This document shows positions 39,598-52,200 of a stretch of 64,000 nucleotides of DNA, in pieces. The stretch is taken from the NCBI GenBank assembly GCA_022747635.1, contig JAKTNV010000003.1:52020857-52084856 (forward strand), in the 5' to 3' direction. The notes under the pieces were generated by a model. The model worked only from the letters and a program-made list of their open reading frames with translations, was not told where the DNA came from and searched no databases. The number at the start of each line of letters is the position of its first letter. The first letter of the stretch is position 1. The position numbers and the translations under genes were made by a program. The stretch is from Hetaerina americana (Eukaryota; Arthropoda; Insecta; Odonata; Calopterygidae).

Positions 39598-40149
39598 CGT
39601 TTGGGGTTGGATATGAATTACAATCATTTCAGATAAAAATGTTGGCAGATCCGCGCGGATGTCAATGCAGACAGTATCTTCTGCTGGAAAATCTCTGAAA
39701 AAACTCTGCATAATAATTCTGCTTTCGCCAAAAAACCATTTTCCACGAAAGTCAGGCTTTCATCTGCACCTTTACAAAGGATAAAATTAATTGAAAACGC
39801 TGCGTGAAAGGATCAAGGAAGGGAAAAAGTAACGTTAATCATCTGAGGGATGAACGTCTCCCGCCTGCCATTGCTTCAGAGCCATTTCTCCCCGCCCACC
39901 GTGATCCCCCCTGCTTCGCCCTCACCCCCTTCCAATCAACCACTTCGTATTCGCACGTCCTCCTGCCCCCCCGCCCCACGTCCATTTTTCCCCGAACATC
40001 CAATGGGGATGGGAGGGTGGGCGGAATAAAAGCCTTTTTTTTGTACATTTTTTTGCTTTGAGAAACCCTCAATTCCGTCTCAGGCCTCCTTGGCACGAGG
40101 AGGATAAAAGGTGATGACCCGGGAGTCGCTTTACAAGAAGAAAGGGGTG

Positions 40150-40470
40150 TCATGTCTCGTGCGATACTGAAGCACCGGCGGAAAGGGAGGAATAGAGGAG
40201 AGCGTCGAGTGAACCGACAGGCGGGGAGGAGAGTGGTGAAGCGGAAAAAAGGGTGGAAACGAGGGGAAGGCGATGCTGGCCCGGCGAGGGATTGGTGGTG
40301 CGTGGGAGGGTAGGAGAGTGGGGGTCTTGGAGAGGGAAAGAGGGAGAACCGCGTTTATGCGAGTTGAAGTGAGTTGGGGAACGGGTGAGAGGAGGAGATA
40401 GAATGGAGAGGCAGGCGAAACGTGAAAAATAAGAATTGGGTTGGAACGGGAATAGGATCAAGCATTGAGG
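40150..40470 (+). repeat. Purine-rich tract
   Basis: GGGAGG, GAGAGG and GGAGGA units dominate. The 103-codon minus-strand frame is Ser/Pro-rich and has no recognised domain. Confidence 0.65.
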
Positions 40471-41682
40471 AGTGAAGTAGATGCAATTCGATTTTTTCCA
40501 TGAAAATCATTGACAGTGGAATTAAAAATTTCTCCTCTAGGTGCAGCTGGCACTATTGAAATAAAAAATCTTTGACGCTCCAGGCATTATAAAAATTACT
40601 CAGGGTCTATTGAATAACTTTTTGGTATTGAGGCTGAGTATTTTATGTCAATTGCATCATCGACCTCCTTGTTTGACGATGTATAACGCTGCATTGGTAA
40701 TTAAAAAAGGCGTTAAATTTCACTCAGAAAGTTGGTTTTAGAGCAGAATAGCTTTTCATTAGCCCGCACCCGAATTTGGAGATAGAACGTTTATTTTTCA
40801 CTGTTATCACTTCCACTGAAGGTAAAGTATAGGCATTGTTGAAGTATCATTGATGCTTGTATTCATCATTTCAAAGAAGAGCATGACAAAGAAATAAATC
40901 AAAGAGAGAAAGATGGGAAAGAGAGAAAGAGAAGGAAGAGAAACTAGCGATGGAACATGCTCATAAAGAAGTATGGGGAATGGGCGGAGCTACTCCGAGC
41001 CTATGAATCCCTTTCACTTGAGATTTTCGTTTCGGCAGTTGTAAATTATATTATTATTTGGACCAATTGGTAACGTTGTCTCGGTCTATACGATCAATCG
41101 AGCCAGTTTGAGTCTCGCTTTTACAATATGACAGCTTTAATTATATTAAAAATGATAACAATTAAAATCTTGTGGGTAGATAGGTTTACTCAGTGGGAAA
41201 ATTGGATCAGATAATTTGTTTACCTGGGCACAAAAATGGCGGAGGTTCGAGGTTAAGCCTGAGGCTGAGCACATCGACGTCAGATAACTTCCGCTAACGG
41301 AATGCGTGAATGACCTTGCTGCATTTTGCAATCGATAGAAGGTGCTCCTAAAATCGGTTTCCTTCGGATTAAAAAAAATAGATACTTGGGTAAAATTAAT
41401 AAAGAGCCCAAAGTTTACTTATCGTACTTATCAATTACAAACTCTAAAAACATTCATTACTTAAAGTTGAGGTCTAGAAAATTTCGCTTTCGAGCATTGT
41501 ATTTTCAAGATTTAAGTAATTCAACGTTGCAATTCATGTTTTTCCATTATTTTCTTTGATATGCTTTTTCACCGAATCCAAATTTAGTTGATTTAAATCG
41601 TGTAAAAGTTTAAATTGGTTTCCCTCCACCATTGAAAAACAACTCTTTGGAAGCGTCGGAAGCCAAAACTGGTATTCTCGTC

Positions 41683-42387
41683 TCAGAAACCCAATCCGGG
41701 AGGAAGTATAGCAAAATAATAGCGAAAGGAAGATGAAAAATATTCAGGTAATCCTAAATAAATACAAATTCTGACATGAGTGAGTGCAGTTTTGGTAGAA
41801 CCAGGTGTTAAAAGAGAGAAAATGAAAGAAAGGGGATAACGTGAATGGGAGGGTAAACGATGGAAGAAGGAGGCTTTGAAGCGAAGTCGTAAGAAAGGAG
41901 AGATACGGTGGCGATAGAGAAGGAAAAAAGAAAGCTCCAGAGAGTACAAGAGTGGTGTAGCAGAAAGGGGCGGGCAAAATATAGTTCGAGGCGAAGGGGT
42001 GAGGTGGCGCGACCTGAGCAGGAAATGAAGAGGGTGCGGGGGATGGGAAGCGGAAGGAGGGGTTCGGGGGCGGGGAGAGGGATTAAGGAGATGCGAGGGA
42101 ATGGGTAACGGAGAAGCGGCGAAACGGGAAATGGAATGGGATGGCAAGATTATTTCAGGGAATGGAAGGTGAAAGGAATTAATAATTAGTAATGCCGAAA
42201 GAAACGGCAGACAAGCGGCTGGAGGGTTGGAGTCGTTAAGGAACGTAAATCGAAATTGGAGTGAGAGATGTGGAATAAAATCTGGCATGTCTTCTCTCAG
42301 TTGAAATGAGCAGAGATAAACAGTGATCAGTGAAGCAGCAAGGAAGTCGAATTTAACATTTGATATGTCATGGGGAGTTAAAAACAC
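41683..42387 (-). other. 234-codon open frame in a purine-rich tract, probably not a gene
   Basis: This is the second longest frame after the mariner transposase when single uninterrupted genes are considered, setting aside the LINE ORF1 pieces. The translation is dominated by Ser, Pro, Leu, Phe and His, such as SPRPRTPPSASHPPHPLHF, as expected when a GA-rich strand is read in reverse. No signal peptide, domain or repeat structure of a known family is visible. I judge it a by-product of base composition, but its length makes it the one unassigned frame worth a transcript check. Confidence 0.3.
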
Positions 42388-43079
42388 TTCGGCAGAGTGG
42401 CAAATATGTAATGAAATAATGATCGAATTGCGGTGTCTAATATCCTAAAGATTCGAGTCACAATATCCGTAGGGCTGGTATCTATGGAAACTAAATGAGT
42501 TTAGATAATATTCCAATAATTCCAAGGTGAGAAAATCTGTGTGCTGGTGTTAATCATAATCTGACTAACGACAAAGAAGGGCATAGGCACTTTTAAGGAT
42601 TTGGAATAGCCAACTAGTCTGCTCTTGTAGGGAGGAACAGCTTAAAGACCACCCAATACAATCATAATGCTAATTAAAATGGGAGACGAGGATTGCTTAT
42701 CTAACCAAGGAAGAGGAAAAAAAGAAGAAAAAGAGCTGGTAGAACGATTGCAGCGGGTAGAATTGCACCATTACAGGGTCGCGGCCTAACTATTGCCATT
42801 TTCGGAAATATTCGTGAGTGAGATTTTCACTTGGAAGACCCTGAAGAGGTAGGGGGCATAGAGACCAACCAGGATTGAAAACGCTAATGGGAGATATTAA
42901 TGGAAAACTTTATGACTAAAAATGAAAAAAAAAATTGACGTGATTACACGAGACGTGGAGAGTGAAAAGAAGGGAGGGGGGAACGGGCGGAGGAGAGGAG
43001 GGTTCGAGGCGGATGACGCTGTCTTTAGGTAAAGGGATATCCTCCCGTTCACTCACACTCGCACACCCTGCGCACACTC

Positions 43080-43640
43080 AGGAAGAAGCATTTTGCAAGA
43101 CATGGGGATCGAGAGAAGGAGGAAGATAATTTGAGGGTGCGGTGTGGGGCAAAGATGGGAAGGAGAAACGCGAGAGGGAAGCAGGGCTTACTTTCGAGAG
43201 GGGTGAGTGTTTTGTTGTATCCCGCGGCCTCTCAAGCACGAGAGGGCGAGGGCGGGAGAAAATGCGTCGAGACTGAGAGGAGCAGAGCGAAGGGAGAGGT
43301 CGGGCCGGATACAAAAGGGGCGAAGATGGAGTCCGGAGAGTGGTATGGTGGATGAACTTTCGGCGGAGGGGTTGAGGAAGAGGTCGGCACAGAGAGGAAG
43401 CATAAGAGGCAGGCGGTGCCTTTTTTTCCCTCTCTCTTCCTTGATCTCAGTTCCCTCCCTTTCTCTCATCCCAATTTTTTTGATGCTGCAACTTTCAAAG
43501 GGGTCGATTCTGAGAAAGGTAAGCTTAAAGGGGTGAGAGGGTGGAAGGAAAATGACGAAAGGGAAAGAAAAGGACGCAATGAGACGGGAAACGAGGGGTT
43601 TGGAGGGGTGGGACGAGAAGGCCGGAGTTAGGAGGGGTGC
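43080..43640 (+). repeat. Purine-rich, GC-rich tract
   Basis: GAGAGG-type sequence with a short pyrimidine interruption at 43420-43480. Overlapping frames on both strands, up to about 110 codons, none with a recognised domain. Confidence 0.6.
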
Positions 43641-44730
43641 TCGGCTGCGAATATTAGCCTCTGATTGTTCCTCGCAATGATGGGGATCGAGGAATCCGGG
43701 TAAAGGGGTTACTTTGATTTTTTTCGCTTGCTTAATTTCCAGGGCGAATCACAGAGGTGGTCTCTTAGGGATTATTCTTATTTTGAAGCCGTTAAAAAAA
43801 GGAAAAACATCAAAGCTACAGTTTACCATCAATTCACAACGGGTCATTGAGCCCAGGATCGGTTTTGTTTGTCCAATTACGTAGTTTATTTAATTAAGCA
43901 AGATAACTAGATAGTGCAGGGGGAGCTGAAAATTTAAAATTATATTACATAAGTTTTGATTGCCTGCAATTTCTAAGGGCGTGCTAAGTACTAAAATACC
44001 CTAAAATATTAATAAACTAATTAATTTATTTATTATTATTTCAATTCTAAGGTACGTAAGCTCAGATATCAGTTTTTCACTATGCAAATAAAGCAATGGT
44101 AGCTACAAAATTTTCAAATGCAAGTCTTTAACGCCTATTTAATTTATATTACCAAGCTCGTTTTTTTAATCTCATTTTTTCCCTTGAAATACCTTCCAAA
44201 ATAATTTCGTTTCCATTATAAATCTCAAACACCCATTTTATCTAAAGATGTGCATAACTCATGTGGTTAAATGCGAATACATTTCCTTTGATCTTATCTC
44301 TATCATTTCTGAACACTTAAGTTCTCATTTTATCTTCAGTATATACTTGTACCATCAAATCTTTGATAGACTCCCAATCTTCTCTGTACGTGGATCATAA
44401 TATTAGTTTTGTGAACTACTGTTATTACCTAAGGGTTACCACTCTCAATAAGAATAATTTCGCTGGCTTCTTTTTAATACTGCACCGCATCTTTTGCACA
44501 AATAGCAATTGTACTTTTATTCTTTATTCCACCTCAAGACGTCCTCTCACCGTGAACACTGGTCTGTGTTCGTCGCTGTCGGAATTCTTCCAAACCGCGC
44601 GTGAACATACCTAATGCCCTTCCAAGCAAAATGAAAAACTGCAGATTCTATTATTCCTCCTCTTGTATCGATCGTCTGCACTCATGTTCTCCCGCGAAGT
44701 AATAAATATTTCATTTTTCTATATGAGTAA

Positions 44731-44916
44731 TTTAATGCCGTTTTGAACTTTATAAGGATGGATTGCATATTTCTGTCAGGACCTCCTAGGTCCCAAAGAA
44801 TTTCATACTATTTTGCGAGATGAAGAAAGTAACAAAATTGAAATATAAATGGTACTTTTTTGTGGTTTTTAATTACAAAATATGCATTGAAATACATTTA
44901 AAGGTTTCCAAATTTT
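44731..44916 (+). repeat. 186-bp direct repeat, copy 1
   Basis: Identical to 46216-46402 except for one extra G in the second copy. It contains the inverted motif GGACCT-CCT-AGGTCC. No TG...CA ends, terminal inverted repeats or target-site duplications were recognised. Confidence 0.92.
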
Positions 44917-46215
44917 ATATGATTTTCGTAGGAGAAATAATGTGAAAATTGGAAGGTATTGTCAAAATACTCCAGAAATGTCGCCTGGTGAATATTAATC
45001 ATGTTCTCAGTAGTAAGTAAATGATGCCAATATCTCATACCGTTGATCAAACCGAAATGGGAACTTCTGTGGAGATAAATTACAAAATACAGAGGTACGT
45101 TAATAAAGTGTGAAAGGCGCAGTTAAGAGAAGTTTTATCGAAAATATGATTCGGTTCGAAGAAGGAGAACTTCAAAGATAGTCAGGGGTGAGTGAGCTGA
45201 GTCAGACGATGAAGGTGAAATTAAAAGCGAATCCCACGCGATGGGGCTAAAATTGGATTTAAAGCCTTGTCAAGGATTTAGGAACCAGGTAATTAGTCCG
45301 ATTCAATGATTACATTAGGAGTCGGGCTTAGCGAAGTAGCAAGAGAACGGCAGAGCGGTTCGATGGATAGGTTCGCAAGGGGAATAATTGGTGCGCATGG
45401 AGAAGATTTGGTGGAAGGTAATTGCCCATGACGGGATGGATGAGAGATACAATTTGGTGAACCAAAGGATCGGAAGAGTGGACGAAGAAAGACAATGAAC
45501 AAAAGGAAGCAAATGATGCCTAAATCAGTAATAGTGCTTTCCAATGGCATTAATGAAGCTCAAGTTTCTGACTGGGTACTTAGCCAGGGAAATGGCATCT
45601 ATTGTCATCGATACAAGAAAAATCCATTAAAATAATGTAATATATGTAAGTCTGGTGTACATGAGATGTGCAGTTCTACTCAGCAAATAGTTTCATACAT
45701 TAGTGAAGTATAATAACATTTTTTCTCACGCTCTGGTGACGCGTTTTCCCCATGATCTACCGATTCACATTTAGCTGGTTAGGTTTCGAAGCCAATGGAA
45801 AAAATACAGGAATTTACCTCTATTCTTTATATAAAAAGGCAAAAATCAGGTTAGTTTGATAAAAATATTTACTAAAAAGTATATTCTTGGGTTTTTCGTT
45901 AGTGACAAGGTGAAATATGAATAAATAGTATGAACCGTTCAACAATGTGCCTGCAAAAAAAATGTTCAAATGAAAAAGAATTTCAAAATAATAATACACA
46001 TCGAGTGATAATTAAATGAAACTTGAAAAATATAATGTGAGCCCCGAAATATTGTGTTATTTTTTCATCTTTAAATTAACTGAATTAATTAGTTTACGCC
46101 CTTTTCAAAGGAAGCCGACAACACTCTGGTGAACTTGAATAATTGAGTAACTTTCACGATTTTATGAAAACAGTTTTTATTCCTGAAATAACTCATCTGT
46201 TTAGTAGATATGCTT

Positions 46216-46402
46216 TTTAATGCCGTTTTGAACTTTATAAGGATGGATTGCATATTTCTGTCAGGACCTCCTAGGTCCCAAAGAATTTCATACTATTTTG
46301 CGAGATGAAGAAAGTAACAAAATTGAAATATAAATGGGTACTTTTTTGTGGTTTTTAATTACAAAATATGCATTGAAATACATTTAAAGGTTTCCAAATT
46401 TT
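46216..46402 (+). repeat. 186-bp direct repeat, copy 2
   Basis: Second copy, same orientation, 1.3 kb downstream. The unique DNA between the copies has no convincing gene; the longest open frame (45550-45293, minus) has no recognised domain. Confidence 0.92.
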
Positions 46403-47458
46403 CATTACGGAATAGCGAGTAGTGTAATATGTTTATTTAAAAACACTTAACCTTCCTAATTCAGCGAAGTTTTAACAAATGTTTTTCAAATATTTTTGTT
46501 AATGCTTTGATAAAATTTCCGCCTTTGTTGGTTTCTTACGAGTATTTTAATTCAAATGTCAGTCTTTTACTGTAAGTAGCTTGAAAATATTATCCACGAC
46601 GAACGTTTCTTGGGATTCACAAGGACTTGCTATAAACGCCAACTACCATGCGTCTGCTGCTTATGCCACGCATGGTTAATGCCAAAGCCTCTGCTAACTC
46701 GAGAGTAGCAAATTCCGACGCCCTGTTCAGCACGCTTGGACAAATGTGCCGGGTTGAAATGAACGATTTTAGTCAATTTTTGGTATGGCAATGGCCTTGA
46801 TAGTGATTTTTAATTTTTTGTGCTGTGATTTAGAATATCTTGATGCAATTATGTGAAGTTTTATTACAATATGAATCTTTATTCACGTTAATCTTCAACT
46901 TTAATACATAAACCATATACCTTTATTTCATACCTATTTATTTATATCTTTCAACGTGGATTTTTAGCCGGGGAACGGCTCGTACAGGTAAATAATTCTC
47001 CAAGTGGCTGATCAAAACACGTAAATTACCAAACGTTCCGGGGAAGCATGAGAATTTGCTCTCAAATGCAATGTTTCACATTTAAGGTTGTTACTGAGCA
47101 TGAACACGGCAACTGTCATGATTCATCCGAAGGACCTGCTTTTTTTAACTCCGCCATCTATGCTTACTTCTGTCACATATCACTTTAAAAATTGTGAAAT
47201 TTCCTTGACTAAGCAGTGGGTACTCAATTGAAATCCTAGAATCCTTCCACAACTAAGTAACTATATCGTGATTCCAGCTAGAATTACATCATTGCTGCGA
47301 TAGCAGGTCCTTAGTATCACCGTAGGCTTCGATCAAAAACCTAATTTTCTGTAACAAAGAATCTCTTCGGGCTCCCTTTTTTCCCGTTCACTTTTCACTC
47401 TTTTTCTATAACTGCACTCTTACTCCGATATCTCTCTCAAAGACATTAAATGATATAA

Positions 47459-47500
47459 AATTATGACATTTATAATATATATTTGTAATATGTCATAATT
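47459..47500 (+). repeat. AT-rich palindrome
   Basis: AATTATGACATTTATAAT faces its near-complement around a TATA-type centre and ends ATATGTCATAATT, with arms of about 18 bp and two or three mismatches. No transposon context is recognised. Confidence 0.6.
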
Positions 47501-48949
47501 CAGATCTTAGATTCATGTAGCGGAGCGAAATTCATTAGAGCCAATGGTAATGGACTGACACGTAGGCAATTTCACTGTCTTCGCATCAAAATGACCGACG
47601 CTCGATTGCTGGGAGCCAGATGTTTCGCGCGTGCATTAGATCAAGGCAACCTGGACGCCCAGTTGACAATACGCCAAGCGTAGTCCCACACCACCAATCA
47701 GTCAGCTATTTACTCTGGAATAGATGGCGTAATGGATATTAATTTACTCAACAATGCATTAAATAAAACATTCAATTACAACCGATTAAATTCTTAAAAT
47801 ACGAGTTGGATTATTTTTTTTGTAATGTATAAAAATACTTTATCAATACATTTCATTCGAGCAGGATTGTTACGATAGTTTTTCACGTATTTTTAGACAG
47901 TGAGTTGATGATTACTACAGATGAAATCGAGAAATTTAAGGCACATGCTTTACATAAGGTGCCATATTGTAAGTATCGAAAGCATCAAATGGAAGAACTT
48001 TTTTTTGTTAAATAACGTCCACGCACCTTGGAACATTCACAATTTTCATAAGGGCGAGAATATTACAATTCACAAATTCCATCGTTGAACACTTATTTTT
48101 TTGGGTGATAATGGTTGCGTATAATGTTAAAAATTTGTTAAATAATCCGTTCCTTTAGAATAAAAATACGCTATAATCACATTTTCCCTGTGATTATGAA
48201 CAAATTTTATCCCCAGCTGATTGGTATTCGCATTACATCTTTCCATGTATTTTTGCTAAACAAAATAAACGAGGAAAACTTTAATTTGATTGGCCGTTGT
48301 AAGAGGCTTGAAAAGAGAGGAGAAATTATAGAATAAATCCAATCCCCAGGAAATAACTGATGCGCCTTATCTCGGACACATAAAGTCATTTGAAAGCACA
48401 CTATCAATTTTGAATTTCTTTCGGCATTTTCTGCTGGCAAAATATTACTCTCCAAAAAAGAATAATGATGAAATGGCGCTATGGTGTAACAGAATGCCAC
48501 TATTAATTCTAAGAAATCCATTAGTAGTACATTACCATGTTATTTCTCAGGTTTAAAAATTCATATTTCATGTGATTTTAAAATTATCTTGAATCACCCT
48601 TCTCGGAATTTTTGAACATTCATAGTAAGTGTGATGGGGTGACTTGGTTGATGGTTCGATGCCTAACGGAGTTACCGACTAACCGAGGAAATATATTGCT
48701 ACTTCAAACGACATTTATCTTTCTTATTAGTTAAAATTTGCTTTTTAAAAGTTAAAACAAGCAGGAATAAGAGGTCTAACGTTAAGATCCATTCCTTTCA
48801 GAAGAAATTATCCAAAAAACAACGCTGATTTATCTCGTCGATCAACAGTTAAAGAAAATATCCTCGAGAAATAAGCTCCATCTTTTTTATGCAAGATTTT
48901 AAAAGGGCACCAGAAAGATGAAGGTGACAATTTTCAGAGGGACTGAGAA

Positions 48950-49290
48950 AAGTGCTGACGAGAAATGAGATGAATATGACAAGGGAAACACGCAAAGAGG
49001 GGAGTGGATTGAGAGCGACAGGGGAGGAAGGAGAATGGGAGAATTTAGCTGTCTTCGTTAGGTCGAGATTAATGAATGGAATCCTTCAGTGGGCGGGTGA
49101 ATGGATGGATGAAGAAGGGCCCCTCTTTCCCTGATAGAGAGGAAGATGGATTGGGAGGGAAATTGATGGGGATGGGTTGGGAGTGGGGAGAGGCTTGAAG
49201 GGGCAGTGAGGGGAATATGAATGGTTTCAAGGTCGAAAACGGATAAAAGTGGCAGAAAGAAGAAAAGGCTAAATTTAATACAATGAGGCG
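48950..49290 (+). repeat. Purine-rich tract
   Basis: GGGAGG- and GGATGG-rich sequence similar in character to the tracts at 12.4, 40.2, 41.8 and 43.1 kb. Confidence 0.6.
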
Positions 49291-52200
49291 TGGCATTTGT
49301 GGAGGGTTAAGGAAATAGATGTATTAAATCGAGACAGTTCAATTTACTGAGGTATGAGGGATATTGAGGAAGACAACAGCTGATTTTTCTCGTAGTGAAA
49401 TGTGTTTATTATCACGGTAGATGAAATTGGCGTTTGGATTAGATCTTGAGAGACCAAGGCATCATATAAATGAGAACTATCGACATGTTTTTCATCGAAA
49501 GATATCGTTTTGGCTACGATGAAAATGAAGTAAGTTCAAGTTATATTTAAAACAAAAATAAGCACAGATACACCGCAGCGATACGAATTATCCGCGGAAA
49601 TCGTTTTGGAATAAAAATACTCGCATGGGGTTAAATCTCATCAGTAAAAGTAAATGAAAGAAGTTAACCTTAGCCTTTGTACACACGTGTTTGTAATTAT
49701 TAAAGTTTTGAGTTTTCAAGAGATAATGTATAAAATCGGAATAATTATTTAATCGATGAAGTAATACATTTATTTCTGTCATTTGAATATAAAACATGAA
49801 ATAAATGAGTTCATCAGATAAATGAAAAAATAGAAACCCCAAAAGACTTAGGTAGATAAAATATACAGAAGCTGAATGGCAGTGTAAGTGAATTACCTAG
49901 AGGTAGTTAGAAGCAAAAAGTGAAAGTTTCGGTCGCGGGAATCACATTGAAAAGAGTAATTTAATTGAAGTGAGAGCATTGAGATAGAGGCATATGTATT
50001 GTAAAATTTAACAACTGTATCGTCAATCATACTGATTATGATGTTCACTCAATTAGGAAGATGAATAAAATATTTTTTCCCCTAAGTATTGATAACCACA
50101 TTTTGACCATGATTATTGATTTCAGTTGCCTAGACATTTCAAATGCCTCTCAGAAGATTAGACCGGGGCTTTGAAAACGGAGACTACAAATTATGAACTG
50201 TCTACCTTTTATTTCACTATATCACGTTCATATATTCCTGCAAGAATTTCTGACTGCTCGCTAATGCTTCTCTGGTGGAGGCGTATCCCACATTCTCTTT
50301 TCACACCACGTCATTTGTACATGCAATTTTCCACTCTGAACAGAAATGAGGCGAGAAAAGATAGTAGGGGAGGTAGGATGATCTTTCACCCGGTTTGCAT
50401 GCAATTGCGTGTTTCACCTCAAATGGATGGAAGCAACATAAAAGTAAGCAATGTGGTTATTATTAGATTATTGAATTGCTTCAAAAACAATTAGAGAGTA
50501 ATATAGTAGTCTGGTAAATAGATTGCTGATACTAGGCGGAAGAACTAGATTCTGGGTAATCCTAGCCACAACAAAGTTATTCCAAATTAGGTATTAAAAC
50601 CTTTTTAATTTATCGTTTACTGCCTTATTTTACAATGCTTATTTCTTTTACAAAGTGGACCAAAAAGGCTAAAGAAGTAAGTGTCAGGAAGGTAGGCTTC
50701 TCAAACACGAGAAATGCCACTGCGAGCAAATTTATTTGTGCCCGCGGACTCAAATGTATACTACTTTCCTCATTTGGTAAATTACAATGCTAGTCATCTC
50801 ATGATCTTTATTTTTAATAAATAGTTGGTTAAATTGAAACAATTATACTTTCCATATTATTATACGCATTTACATTTGATTATGTTATATCATAACATAG
50901 ACTTTGTATTCGTGCTCAATATAATGAATAATTGACGAGTTCCTTGTCAAAAAAACGTAGCTCATTGTCCTAACCCAAAATAAAGGAACCAGTTCTCTTT
51001 ATTTTCTAAGAATCTAAGTAATCATGAAAACTGTCCTCTTGCTGTAAACTTGATTTTAATATTTGAAGCAAGTTTTATCAGGTTTTATCGGGTGCATTAT
51101 AATAAAAATTCAATCTACTAACAAATTATTTTATCAATTCCAGCGACGGGATTTTGGATAAATTAGTATCAACAAATTCCTGTTTTTATTTCCTCATTTA
51201 TATTCTTATGAAAATTAGGAGATACATTGGTAAATCTTTTTTCAATAACAGTACCAAGAATACATATTTAAATGTGTCGATTTATTTTTACATGGGCGTT
51301 TTCTCCAGAATTATTGCTGATTGTAATGATCTCTTAGTGGATTTTATGTTGCCAATATTGTAATATGGTGACGTGAGCTGAACGGGTTGGCGTCCACATA
51401 TTTTCTTTCTATAACTTATTTTAGAATTTCGGCGGTTAGTGGGTATGTTATAATGTACAATATTATGATAGAATCAAATAATATTTTTTAAGAAAATATG
51501 GAGGAAAAATTTACTATCACGATCATAAAGCTTAGGTCCGTTCTTGTGTTCCTACCCTCATTTATGCATTCATCGGTGATTTTGCAGGTTGAAATTTCCA
51601 AACATGAATATGCAAACTTTTTTTTAGAATAGTGATGTAGAAATAGTGAACTACCTGTATCACAATGGGAATAAATGGATTGAGTTTGCATCCCTGGAAT
51701 GATTGATAATTAGTTTCGAGATTCCAATTGTCAAAAGGTACGAATTAATGAGAAGAAGCGCGAATTAATAAGAACAAGAAAAAATAATAATTGTATTCAC
51801 GTAGCTTTCGGAAATATATCTGTCATAGAATCCACAAAAAAGCAAAACTATGATTTGAAGTTAAACCATTTCATTTCAAGAAAAAAAATTTTCTCAAGTA
51901 TTTTAACAATTTTTTTGCAACAATTAAACATTAAATTCCAATAATACAAGCCCTTCATTCCTAAAATATTTTTAGAGTACTTAGTTAAGTTAAGATAGAT
52001 ATAATAGAAGTATAATTACTATTAAGTCTAGGTTGAGTAATTTTAGAATTTTTATTTGCAGTTGGTCCAGTGAAATTGTCAGAAATATTTGAAGGTTGAA
52101 ATCTTAAAAAGAATAGGTTAAACATGGCTTCTGATTGGTTTGAGTGTGTGCGCAAACTATGTACTCCTTGAAATTTATCACTATTACGATCCTCTAATTT

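Noticed and set aside
41683..42387. 234-codon minus-strand frame as a protein gene
   Set aside because: Composition matches a reversed purine-rich strand, no domain or signal is visible, and neighbouring GA-rich tracts give similar frames.
44731..46402. LTR retrotransposon
   Set aside because: No TG/CA ends, primer binding site, polypurine tract, target duplication or gag/pol frame was seen.
46620..46750. Cys-rich CTCK-like exon
   Set aside because: The cysteine spacing does not fit a cystine knot and the frame closes with a stop.
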